A DNA stretch of 5,587 nt. Origin: JAAFHS01 sp031396505. GTDB taxonomy: Bacteria > Pseudomonadota > Alphaproteobacteria > Rhodobacterales > Rhodobacteraceae. A program made the translations under genes and the position numbers. Below the pieces are notes generated by a model that had not been told where the DNA came from, did no database searches, and worked only from the letters and a program-made list of their open reading frames with translations. This document shows, in pieces, positions 1 through 5,178 of this stretch. Numbering within the stretch: position 1 is the first letter of the stretch; each line of letters opens with the position of its first letter. The stretch spans positions 1-5,587 of the forward strand of contig JANNKX010000221.1 of the NCBI GenBank assembly GCA_031396505.1, written 5' to 3'.

Positions 1-41
1 TTTTGCCGCGCGCCGCTGGGGGCTTTTTTTTGGGGGCACTG

Positions 42-419
42 ATGACACGTCTCGCCGTGGCGCTGGTGGCGCATGATGACAAGAAAGATGATATGTCCGC
101 TTGGGCCACGCGGCATCGCGCAACGCTTGCGGGGTTCGATCTGTGGGCGACGGGCACGACCGGCGGTCGCGTGGCCGATGCCACCGGGCTGCCGATCACG
201 CGCCTGAAATCGGGGCCACTGGGCGGCGACGCGCAACTGGGTGCCATGATCGCCGAAGGCCGCCTTGATGCTCTGTTCTTCTTCACCGATTCGCTGTCGG
301 CCATGCCGCATGATGTCGATGTGAAATCCCTGCTGCGGTTGGCGGTCCTGTATGACATTCCCACGGCGATGAGCCCGCGCACGGCGGACATGGTGCTGGC
401 GGGGATTTCCGTCAGGTAA
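42..419 (+). CDS. mgsA: Methylglyoxal synthase
   Basis: Converts dihydroxyacetone phosphate to methylglyoxal and phosphate in the cytoplasm, a bypass of lower glycolysis that relieves phosphate limitation or sugar-phosphate stress. The 125-residue protein aligns without gaps to the core of E. coli MgsA. It has VALVAHD at residues 6-12, the phosphate-binding ATGTTG at 36-41, SGPLGGD at 57-63 and FFFTDSLSAMPHDVDVK at 79-95. The E. coli functional residues His19, Asp20, Asp71, Asp91, His98 and Asp101 correspond to His11, Asp12, Asp63, Asp83, His90 and Asp93, so the enzyme should be active. The ATG at 42 is chosen over an in-frame TTG at 3 because the family begins just before this core and a G5 tract (32-36) sits 5 nt upstream. 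The C terminus stops soon after the core, as in short family members that lack the E. coli tail. A TGA at 40-42 overlaps the start, so a gene further left may be coupled, but too little is in view to call it. Confidence 0.95.
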   Translation: MTRLAVALVAHDDKKDDMSAWATRHRATLAGFDLWATGTTGGRVADATGLPITRLKSGPLGGDAQLGAMIAEGRLDALFFFTDSLSAMPHDVDVKSLLRLAVLYDIPTAMSPRTADMVLAGISVR

Positions 420-429
420 GGAATACCTG
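413..429 (+). other. Small perfect inverted repeat over the mgsA stop codon
   Basis: CAGGTA (413-418), a 5-nt loop AGGAA and TACCTG (424-429) form a perfect 6-bp stem around the mgsA TAA (417-419). No T-run follows, so it is not a good terminator by itself. It could slow 3' exonucleases or be chance. Confidence 0.3.
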
Positions 430-431
430 CC

Positions 432-460
432 TTGGTTCCCGGACGGGCTGCTGATATTCT
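432..460 (+). promoter_or_regulatory. Weak candidate promoter upstream of the 37-codon ORF
   Basis: TTGGTT (432-437) and TATTCT (455-460) are separated by 17 nt and give a poor sigma-70-like match (3/6 and 4/6). The stretch 431-535 is visibly more AT-rich than the genes around it, as promoter regions in GC-rich genomes often are. The alternative is that the small ORF is simply read through from mgsA. Confidence 0.2.
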
Positions 461-537
461 GCAAATATTAACAGATTGCTTTGCACAGTTTCATTTCACA
501 ACGACGCTGCCGCGTTTGGCATTTGGGGGTATTGCAC

Positions 538-651
538 ATGGTCGTTTCAGATATTTTCGTTGTTTTTGCCGTTCTGGCACTGGCCCTGATGTCGTGGCCG
601 CTGTCCAGACGTCTGTCAGCGGTCAATCCAAGGCCGCGTCGCAAGCGGTAA
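538..651 (+). CDS. Candidate 37-residue single-pass membrane micro-protein
   Basis: The ORF starts at ATG 538 and ends at TAA 649-651. A G5 tract (525-529) lies 8 nt upstream as a ribosome binding site. The product begins MVVSDIFVVFAVLALALMSW. Residues 5-20 are almost entirely hydrophobic, enough for one short membrane helix, and the remaining 17 residues are strongly basic (RR at 23-24, then R32, R34, R35, K36, R37). By the positive-inside rule the basic tail should face the cytoplasm. I recognise no family. It lies 118 bp after mgsA on the same strand and ahead of stem-loops at 677-709 and 719-773, so it may be the last gene of that transcript. Codon third positions are not strongly GC-biased, which leaves open that it is a chance ORF. 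Confidence 0.45.
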   Translation: MVVSDIFVVFAVLALALMSWPLSRRLSAVNPRPRRKR

Positions 652-676
652 ATCGACGATTGCGCAGCGTTGCCGG

Positions 677-709
677 ATGATGGCGGGCCTTCGCCCGCCG
701 ACCCATCAT
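677..709 (+). other. GC-rich stem-loop downstream of the small ORF
   Basis: GGCGGGC (682-688), loop CTTC and GCCCGCC (693-699) form a perfect 7-bp stem. An outer ATGAT (677-681) can pair with ATCAT (705-709) across a 5-nt one-sided bulge. No T-run follows in either direction, so it is more likely an mRNA 3'-end stabilising structure or part of a structured RNA than an intrinsic terminator. Confidence 0.55.
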
Positions 710-718
710 GCGGCGCTG

Positions 719-773
719 ACACCGTCCGGCGGGGGAAGCCCTCCCTCTTTCCGCGCCGGGCGGTGTTGTTTTC
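719..773 (+). terminator. Intrinsic terminator (+) with a pyrimidine-rich loop
   Basis: ACACCGTCCGGCG (719-731) pairs with CGCCGGGCGGTGT (754-766) over 13 positions, one of them a U-G pair (725 with 760). The stem can extend inward through GGAAG against CTTTCC with a bulge. It is followed by TTGTTTTC (766-773), a U-rich tail. The U-G pair would be an A-C mismatch in the opposite strand, and no T-run lies on that side, so it should act on plus-strand transcripts from mgsA and the small ORF. The loop carries CCCTCCCTC (739-747), an anti-Shine-Dalgarno-like tract. Confidence 0.7.
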
Positions 774-787
774 GTACAGGATCTAAA

Positions 788-831
788 GCGTTTTACCTTT
801 GATCTGGTCCACCAGAGCAAAGGTGAAACGC
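788..831. repeat. Near-perfect 44-nt palindrome, REP-like or terminator-like
   Basis: GCGTTTTACCTTTG (788-801) pairs with CAAAGGTGAAACGC (818-831), and inside it TCTGGT (803-808) pairs with ACCAGA (811-816) around a 2-nt centre. This gives about 20 pairs with one A/G mismatch and one U-G pair. On the minus strand the stem is followed only by TTTA, so it might help end recR transcription, but the tail is weak. The length and symmetry suit a dispersed intergenic palindrome. I cannot show other genomic copies from this window, where only one is present. Confidence 0.6.
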
Positions 832-859
832 AACATTCCCGGCGGTGGTCATGTCTTGG

Positions 860-892
860 TGTGCGGCCAATGTGATCAACATTGGCTGCACA
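860..892 (+). other. 14-bp stem-loop just downstream of recR
   Basis: Positions 860-873 pair with 879-892 around the 5-nt loop GATCA. The core GCCAATGT / ACATTGGC is perfect, and the outer part contains one G-U pair (865 with 887) that only works in plus-strand RNA. It lies 15 nt beyond the recR stop. No T-run follows in either direction. It may be a transcript-end structure for convergent messages or part of a structured RNA. Confidence 0.55.
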
Positions 893-906
893 GCGCTGTC
901 GTGTTT

Positions 907-1503
907 TCAAAACGTCTTGCGCGCCCGCAGCGCCGCACCAATCGTGCCATCGTCCAGATAATCCAACTCGCCTCCGATCGGTACGCCCTGCGCAAGGCTG
1001 GTCAGCCGCACCCCCGTCCCCGCCAGCAGATCCGCGATGTAATGCGCCGTCGTCTGCCCATCCACCGTCGCGTTCAGCGCAAGGATGACTTCCGTCACCC
1101 CCTCATCGTCCACACGCGCCGCAAGGTTGGGAATACGCAGTGTTTCCGGCCCCACCTCATCAAGTGCTGACAACGTGCCGCCCAGTACATGATAGCGCCC
1201 CTTGAACACCCGCCCGCGTTCCATCGCCCACACATCGGCCACGTCTTCCACCACGCAAATCTCGCCCGTGGCCCGCGCCGAGTCCGCGCAAATCGCGCAG
1301 ATGTCATCCGTGCCGATATTGCCGCAGACCACGCAATCACGGGCAGTGGCCGCAACCATTGCCATCTTGGCCGCCAGCGGTGCCATCACCTGACCGCGTT
1401 TCTTCAACAGCATCAACACCGCCCGCCGGGCCGAGCGTGGCCCAAGGCCCGGCAGCCGCGCCATCAGATCAATCAGGTCCTGGATCGCGCGCGCATCATC
1501 CAT
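907..1503 (-). CDS. recR: Recombination mediator protein RecR
   Basis: RecR acts with RecO (and RecF) to load RecA on single-stranded gaps coated with SSB. The 198-residue product has the usual length and full architecture. A helix-hairpin-helix lies around LPGLGPRSARRA (residues 17-28). A four-cysteine zinc finger uses Cys57, Cys60, Cys69 and Cys72. A Toprim domain follows from about residue 80 to 175 with ICVVEDVADV at 82-91, and YHVLGG at 104-109 is a typical family motif. The C-terminal part includes GVPIGGELDYLDD (173-185). The ATG at 1503-1501 directly follows the ybaB TGA (TGAATG), and no clear Shine-Dalgarno sequence is visible, so translation is probably coupled to ybaB. It is the last gene of the dnaX operon. 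Confidence 0.96.
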   Translation of the reverse strand: MDDARAIQDLIDLMARLPGLGPRSARRAVLMLLKKRGQVMAPLAAKMAMVAATARDCVVCGNIGTDDICAICADSARATGEICVVEDVADVWAMERGRVFKGRYHVLGGTLSALDEVGPETLRIPNLAARVDDEGVTEVILALNATVDGQTTAHYIADLLAGTGVRLTSLAQGVPIGGELDYLDDGTIGAALRARKTF

Positions 1504-1857
1504 TCAGAACGGCAGCTTGAAATCCGCAGGTAAGCCCAGCCCTTCGGCCATCTTGCCCATTTCCTGCTGCGCCCGTTCCGCCGCCCGTGCCTGCGCATCC
1601 TTGATCGCCGCAAGGATCAGGTCCTCGACCACTTCCTTTTCCGACGCAACAAAGATCGACGGGTCGATATCCAGCCCCGTCAATTCGCCCTTCGCCGTCG
1701 CCCGCGCCTTGACCAGACCGCCACCCGATTCGCCGATCACCACGATGCGCGCCAGATCACCCTGCATTTCGCCCAGTTTCGCCTGCATCTCTTGCGCGGT
1801 TTTCATCATCTTGGCCATGTCGCCAAGCCCGCTTAACCCGCCCAGTCCCTTCAGCAT
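1504..1857 (-). CDS. ybaB: YbaB/EbfC family nucleoid-associated protein
   Basis: A small dimeric DNA-binding protein of the family found next to dnaX and recR in most bacteria. Its exact role is still unsettled, with nucleoid organisation and recombination or repair regulation proposed. The 117-residue product shows the family pattern: a Met/Gln-rich N-terminal helix (DMAKMMKTAQEMQAKL, residues 13-28), ESGGGLVKARATAKGEL at 43-59, DIDPS at 63-67, DLILAAIKDAQARA at 79-92 and a closing GLGLP at 106-110. The frame stays open upstream to 1908, but the start at 1857 is chosen because it gives the normal family N terminus and has a strong AAGGAG 7 nt upstream. Its ATG shares one base with the stop of the preceding gene (TGATG), and its own stop touches the recR start. 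Confidence 0.94.
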   Translation of the reverse strand: MLKGLGGLSGLGDMAKMMKTAQEMQAKLGEMQGDLARIVVIGESGGGLVKARATAKGELTGLDIDPSIFVASEKEVVEDLILAAIKDAQARAAERAQQEMGKMAEGLGLPADFKLPF

Positions 1858-2255
1858 CACGTCACTCCTTTGCGCCGCAGAAATAACCCGGCCATTGCAC
1901 CCAACCATATCAGCCCCAAAAGCCCGATCACAAGGGTGCCGTCCCCCATGCAGCCTTCCACCCTTGCCGCCGCAATCAGATCCGGGTTCACGGGCAAGTG
2001 GCGCGGCACCGCAAACACCACCGCCGCCAGCATCACCGCCGCCAGCAGCATCTGCTGACGGAAATACCAGCCCGCCACCAACGCCACCACCATCACCCCA
2101 AACGCAGGCGTCACCATGAAGGCCGCCAGTTCACCCCACAGGCCCACCGCGCCATCCGCCGGGGTCCAGCCCGGACGCGCCTTGTCGCACACCTCGGCCA
2201 CAGCCGGGGTTGCCGTTGCCAGCAACGCAATCAGTTGTCTTCGAAAGGGTCCCAT
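1857..2255 (-). CDS. Unidentified small membrane protein between dnaX and ybaB
   Basis: A 132-residue product I do not recognise. The N terminus MGPFRRQLIALLATATPAVA resembles a signal peptide with a possible AVA cleavage site at about residue 20, although its hydrophobic part is short. Three hydrophobic segments follow at about 43-64, 69-84 and 107-126. The protein ends in a basic RRKG near its C terminus. A Cys at 23 and one at 102 lie in predicted non-membrane parts and could pair in the periplasm. The open frame extends upstream to 2483 inside dnaX, but that part is low-complexity Gly/Arg/Asp sequence with no protein character. The ATG at 2255 gives a sensible N terminus, overlaps the dnaX end by 25 bp and has GAGG about 10 nt upstream. 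The stop overlaps the ybaB start by one base. Position implies co-expression with replication and repair genes, but no function can be assigned. Confidence 0.75.
   Translation of the reverse strand: MGPFRRQLIALLATATPAVAEVCDKARPGWTPADGAVGLWGELAAFMVTPAFGVMVVALVAGWYFRQQMLLAAVMLAAVVFAVPRHLPVNPDLIAAARVEGCMGDGTLVIGLLGLIWLGAMAGLFLRRKGVT
1865..1870 (-). promoter_or_regulatory. Ribosome binding site that fixes the ybaB start
   Basis: On the minus strand AAGGAG lies 7 nt before the ATG at 1857, inside the 3' end of the upstream gene. It supports this start over the in-frame ATG at 1908. Confidence 0.8.
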
Positions 2256-3943
2256 TCGTCTTCTACCTCGGGCAGGGCCGCACTTGCCGCCTGCGCTGTC
2301 ATCGCCTCGGGCGTGCGGATTTCGGTGATCTTTGCCCCCGGAAACGCCGCCATCACCGCCTGCACCAACGGGTTTGTCGCCGCATCCGCGCGTGCCGCGT
2401 CCTGCGTCGCATCCCGCGTCTCGGCAATCGTTGCTGCGCCGCCCGTCCCCACCACAGACACGCCCCAGCGTGCCCCCGTCCATCCCTGCAACCGCTGGCC
2501 CAGCCGCGATGCAAGATCGCCCGCCGCCTGCGCCGTCGGTTCGAACTCGATCCGCCCCGGCGCATAGCGCGCAAGCCGCAGCGTCGTTTCCACCTCAACC
2601 AGCAGGCGCATATCCCGCTTTTCGCGGATCAGGTCCACCACCGCGTCGAAACTGCCATACATCGTCAGGCCCGCCTCCGCAGGCTGCCCCCCCACCACCT
2701 GCGCCACCGCCTGCACCATCTGTGCCCCGCCACCCGCAGGCTGTACCGCCGCAGGCTGTGCCACCACCGCAGGTGGCACGGCGCCCTGCAACCGCCGGAT
2801 CAACGTCTCCGGGTCCGGCAGATCGGCCACATGCGTCAACCGGATGATCGCCATTTCCGCAGCCATCATCGCATTCGGTGCCAGCGCCACCTCTTCAATC
2901 GCCTTCAGCAGCATCTGCCACGTCCGCGACAGCACCCGCATCGGCAGCCGCCCCGCCATTTCCAGACCCCGGCTGCGTTCATCAGGTGGCGTTGTCGGAT
3001 CATCCGCAGCCATTGGCGTGATCTTGATCACCGATATCCAATGCGTGATCTCTGCCAGATCGCGCAGCACCGCCATCGGGTCCGCCCCATCCGCGTATTG
3101 CCCCGCCAGTTCCGCCAGCGCCGCCCCCGCATCCCCCCGCATCACCATATCGAACAGATCGAGCACCCGCCCCCGGTCCGCCAGCCCAAGCATCACCCGC
3201 ACCTGCGCCGCCGTTGTTTCCCCCGCGCCATGCGCAATCGCCTGATCCATCAGGCTCATCGCGTCGCGCACCGACCCTTCCGCCGCCCGCGTGATCAACG
3301 CCATCGCATCCGGTGCCAGTGCCGCCCCTTCCAGCCCCGCAATCCGCGCCAGATGCGCCATCATCACCTCAGGCTCGATCCGCTTCAGATCAAACCGCTG
3401 ACAGCGCGACAATACCGTCACCGGCACCTTGCGAATTTCTGTCGTCGCAAAGATGAACTTCACATGCGCCGGCGGCTCTTCCAGCGTTTTCAACAATGCG
3501 TTGAACGCATTCGTCGACAGCATATGCACTTCGTCGATGATATAGATCTTGTACCGCGCGGATGCCGCCCGATAGTGAACAGAATCAATGATTTCGCGGA
3601 TATCGCCCACGCCCGTGCGCGACGCCGCATCCATCTCCATGACATCCACATGGCGGCCTTCGGTAATCGCCACGCAAGGCTCGCACAGCCCACACGGTTC
3701 CGTCGTCGGCCCGCCCGCCCCATCCGCCCCGATGCAATTCAGCCCCTTGGCGATGATCCGCGCCGTCGTGGTCTTGCCCACGCCCCTGACACCCGTCATC
3801 ACAAACGCATGCGCGATCCGGTCCGCCGCGAAGGCGTTCTTCAACGTGCGCACCATCGCCTCTTGCCCGATCAGATCGGCAAAGGTCTGCGGGCGGTATT
3901 TGCGCGCAAGAACGCGGTAGCCTTGCACTGTGTCGTCTGACAT
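2231..3943 (-). CDS. dnaX: DNA polymerase III subunit tau/gamma (clamp-loader ATPase)
   Basis: The ATPase subunit of the clamp loader, which places the beta clamp on DNA and, as tau, links it to the polymerase and helicase. The 570-residue product starts with RVLARKYRPQTFADLIGQ (10-27). Walker A is GVRGVGKT at 51-58. The zinc module uses Cys70, Cys84, Cys87 and Cys90. Walker B is IIDE at 135-138, the sensor 1 region FATTE is at 165-169, and the SRC motif with the arginine finger is at 179-181. The clamp-loader collar domain runs to about 380. A Pro/Ala/Gln/Gly-rich linker (about 388-425) leads to the tau-specific C-terminal part, which ends acidic (DEWDPFEDN). GAGG lies 4 nt before the ATG. 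Within the linker codons a G7 run in slippery phase could yield a shorter gamma form (see separate entry). This is the first gene of the minus-strand operon. Confidence 0.97.
   Translation of the reverse strand: MSDDTVQGYRVLARKYRPQTFADLIGQEAMVRTLKNAFAADRIAHAFVMTGVRGVGKTTTARIIAKGLNCIGADGAGGPTTEPCGLCEPCVAITEGRHVDVMEMDAASRTGVGDIREIIDSVHYRAASARYKIYIIDEVHMLSTNAFNALLKTLEEPPAHVKFIFATTEIRKVPVTVLSRCQRFDLKRIEPEVMMAHLARIAGLEGAALAPDAMALITRAAEGSVRDAMSLMDQAIAHGAGETTAAQVRVMLGLADRGRVLDLFDMVMRGDAGAALAELAGQYADGADPMAVLRDLAEITHWISVIKITPMAADDPTTPPDERSRGLEMAGRLPMRVLSRTWQMLLKAIEEVALAPNAMMAAEMAIIRLTHVADLPDPETLIRRLQGAVPPAVVAQPAAVQPAGGGAQMVQAVAQVVGGQPAEAGLTMYGSFDAVVDLIREKRDMRLLVEVETTLRLARYAPGRIEFEPTAQAAGDLASRLGQRLQGWTGARWGVSVVGTGGAATIAETRDATQDAARADAATNPLVQAVMAAFPGAKITEIRTPEAMTAQAASAALPEVEDEWDPFEDN
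2677..2758. repeat. Three copies of a 10-bp direct repeat in the dnaX linker
   Basis: CCGCAGGCTG occurs at 2677-2686, 2734-2743 and 2749-2758 on the plus strand, and a partial copy follows at about 2768. Each encodes Gln-Pro-Ala on the dnaX strand. This is a low-complexity, length-variable linker rather than a mobile repeat. Confidence 0.6.
2687..2693 (-). other. G7 slippery heptamer in dnaX, candidate frameshift site
   Basis: On the minus strand, seven G residues are read as the last base of a GTG codon plus two GGG codons (Gly418, Gly419), which is the X-XXY-YYZ phase of known -1 sites. A -1 shift would add 30 codons and stop at TGA 2597-2595, giving about 449 residues. A +1 shift would stop at TGA 2667-2665, giving about 425. 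A 6-bp hairpin with one G-U pair (2669-2684) begins 2 nt after the run, which is closer than usual for a stimulatory structure. E. coli makes gamma (431 residues) by a -1 shift at about codon 429. Use of this site is inferred. Confidence 0.4.
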
Positions 3944-4059
3944 TGGGCCTCAACGGATTCGTTCAGGTCGCAGACTAAGGCGATGCGGTGCCGTCGTCCA
4001 CCGCACTTGCATCATGGCCCGTCACGGTCCACCCTCTTATCAGGCCCGGAGGCGACGCA
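3944..4059. promoter_or_regulatory. Divergent control region between dnaX and the DUF3775 gene
   Basis: This 116-bp gap must hold the promoters for both the dnaX operon and the plus-strand DUF3775 gene unless one is read from further away. I find no convincing -35/-10 pair on either strand. A 7-bp inverted repeat, TGCGGTG (3984-3990) and CACCGCA (3999-4005), with an 8-nt spacer is the only clear structure. It could be an operator or an mRNA leader hairpin. Confidence 0.4.
4048..4052 (+). promoter_or_regulatory. Ribosome binding site that fixes the DUF3775 start
   Basis: GGAGG lies 7 nt before the ATG at 4060. It rules in favour of this start over the in-frame GTG at 3988, which would add 24 residues without family character. 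Confidence 0.8.
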
Positions 4060-4389
4060 ATGCTTGAACTCAATCCCCAGAAGGTCGTCCATATCATCTT
4101 CCTGTTCCGCGAGGCGGAACTGCGCCACAAAGAGCTGTACGCCTTCATCGACGGCATGAACGACGACGAAAAGGCGCATCTGGTGGCCCTTGCATGGATT
4201 GGCCGCGGCGCGTTCGAGGCGGATGATTTCGACGAGGCCGTCGAAACCGCGCGCTCTGCCGTCACCGTGCCCACCGCCGATTACCTGATGGGCATGATGC
4301 ACCTGCCCGAACATCTGGAATCCGGGATGGAGGCGATGGGCCTTGATGTGGCCGACCAAGAGGCCGATTTTCTGGATGGGGATCACTGA
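4060..4389 (+). CDS. DUF3775 family protein
   Basis: A 109-residue, acidic, probably cytoplasmic helical protein of unknown function. The pattern fits DUF3775: an N-terminal MLELNPQKVVHIIFLFREAE (1-20), then ELYAFIDGMNDDEKAHLVALAWIGRG (25-50), a Glu/Asp-rich helix DDFDEAVETARSAV (55-68) and a C-terminal TADYLMGMMHLPEHLESGMEAMG (72-94). There is no signal peptide or membrane segment. It is transcribed away from dnaX, and its last 7 bp overlap the end of the convergent lipoprotein gene. No terminator is visible between the two, so their mRNAs may overlap. The family call rests on remembered motif pattern. Confidence 0.85.
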   Translation: MLELNPQKVVHIIFLFREAELRHKELYAFIDGMNDDEKAHLVALAWIGRGAFEADDFDEAVETARSAVTVPTADYLMGMMHLPEHLESGMEAMGLDVADQEADFLDGDH

Positions 4390-5120
4390 CGCGTCAGCAA
4401 ATCCCCCAGCATCGCCTCAACCTCTGGGATCAGTGCCGCAAACACCTTGTCTGTCGCGCGTTCGCGCAATGCCTCGGCCCGACGGTCCCCGCCAAAACTG
4501 CGCCCCAGCCCGGACAGATCTTCTGCCACCGACGCCGTGCCATAGGGATACCCGGTGCGCACATCCAGAAAGATCGCCTGCCCGACCCCCGCCACGCGGA
4601 TGTTGCGCGTGGGCAGCAACGCCCCCCCAATCAGCGTCACATCCGCCAGCGCAAAAGGCGTGTCCGTCTCGCGGCTGCGCGCGCCCATCTCGTAGATAAG
4701 CACATAGTCCAGATGTTGCCGCGCCGCCGTCTTGCGGATGTCCTGCACCACCTGACCCGACGTCTGGCGATAGCGTTCCTGCTGCCCGCTTGGGTCACTG
4801 TCCGTCACCAAGGCCGCAATCAACGGGCTGACCTGCACGAAATCCCCTAACGCCGCATTGCGCGCGCCCACCTCCACCAGCAGCGCCCCCTCATCTGCCG
4901 ATGGTAAGGTCAATTGCCCGTTCACGATGCGCGCCACGCCGATGCGCGCGGGAAAGTGCAGGTTCGGCTCCACTGCCGCAATGGCCGCAATATCGGCATC
5001 AATCGGGCGGATGCCATTTGCGTCACGCGCCGCAACAAAGGCCGCGCCAGACGTGGTCTGCACGTCATAGGCGCAACCGGACAACAGCATGGCAAAGGCG
5101 ATGGTCAGGGGGCGGTTCAT
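4383..5120 (-). CDS. Predicted lipoprotein of unknown function
   Basis: The 245-residue product has a type II signal peptide, MNRPLTIAFAMLLSGC, with lipobox Leu13-Ser14-Gly15-Cys16. The mature protein of 230 residues begins Cys-Ala-Tyr and should be lipid-anchored on the periplasmic side, probably in the outer membrane as no Asp follows the Cys. There is no other membrane segment. Notable parts are FPARIGVARI (56-65), VVQDIRKTAARQHLDYVLIYEMG (124-146), a hydrophobic stretch LADVTLIGGALLPTR (158-172) and AIFLDVRTGYPYGTASV (182-198), then a helical C terminus. The spread of short strands and the helix before an LIYE strand loosely recall rhombotarget-type lipoproteins, but I cannot assign a family with confidence. 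AGGAG lies 6 nt before the ATG. A promoter and a palindromic site lie immediately upstream, and the gene is divergent from the DUF6502 gene. Confidence 0.85.
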   Translation of the reverse strand: MNRPLTIAFAMLLSGCAYDVQTTSGAAFVAARDANGIRPIDADIAAIAAVEPNLHFPARIGVARIVNGQLTLPSADEGALLVEVGARNAALGDFVQVSPLIAALVTDSDPSGQQERYRQTSGQVVQDIRKTAARQHLDYVLIYEMGARSRETDTPFALADVTLIGGALLPTRNIRVAGVGQAIFLDVRTGYPYGTASVAEDLSGLGRSFGGDRRAEALRERATDKVFAALIPEVEAMLGDLLTRQ

Positions 5121-5132
5121 GGGATTCTCCTA

Positions 5133-5155
5133 TAAATGTGTATTTTGCACATTTA
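5133..5155. promoter_or_regulatory. Palindromic operator-like site 1
   Basis: TAAATGTG (5133-5140) and CACATTTA (5148-5155) are perfect 8-bp inverted halves around a 7-nt spacer. The site covers the likely -10 and start region of the lipoprotein promoter, as expected for a repressor site. The spacing and symmetry suit a dimeric helix-turn-helix regulator. Confidence 0.65.
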
Positions 5156-5176
5156 CTATTCTGATAGACCTGTCAA
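5150..5176 (-). promoter_or_regulatory. Candidate promoter of the lipoprotein gene
   Basis: On the minus strand a perfect TTGACA (5176-5171) is followed after 15 nt by TAAATG (5155-5150) as a weak -10. AAATGT at a 16-nt spacing is an alternative. The -10 lies inside the right half of the palindrome at 5133-5155, so a protein bound there would block RNA polymerase. Confidence 0.5.
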
Positions 5177-5178
5177 GA

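Larger units (their letters stand above)
420..906. other. mgsA-recR intergenic region
   Basis: This 487-bp gap between convergent genes holds the candidate 37-codon gene and four stem-loops listed separately. The other open frames in it are short and without plausible protein character. I see no tRNA or rRNA. The part from 652 to 900 is dominated by hairpins, so an intergenic small RNA or a processed mRNA 3' end is possible. Confidence 0.6.

Noticed and set aside
1..42. C-terminal end of an upstream gene stopping at TGA 40-42, or the right half of a terminator (GGGGGC followed by T8, 19-31)
   Set aside because: Only 14 codons or half a hairpin would be in view, so neither reading can be supported.
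623..910. A 95-codon minus-strand open frame across the hairpin region
   Set aside because: Arg/Cys-rich composition, no family character, and it runs through the terminator and palindromes, which explain the sequence better.
1517..2119. A 200-codon plus-strand open frame opposite ybaB and the small membrane gene
   Set aside because: Ser/Pro/Ala-rich low complexity, no ribosome binding site, and it is antisense to well-supported genes.
2677..2758. The 10-bp repeats as a CRISPR or mobile repeat
   Set aside because: Repeat units are too short, the spacing is irregular (57 and 15 bp), and they lie in frame within the dnaX linker encoding Gln-Pro-Ala.
2210..3940. A 576-codon open frame on the plus strand opposite dnaX
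   Set aside because: Its product is a low-complexity His/Arg/Pro-rich string with no motifs, as expected from the antisense of a GC-rich gene, and dnaX on the other strand is unmistakable.
3984..4005. A 7-bp inverted repeat in the dnaX / DUF3775 gap as a separate regulatory finding
   Set aside because: Short and single, with no second copy and no recognisable promoter beside it, so it is only mentioned in the control region entry.
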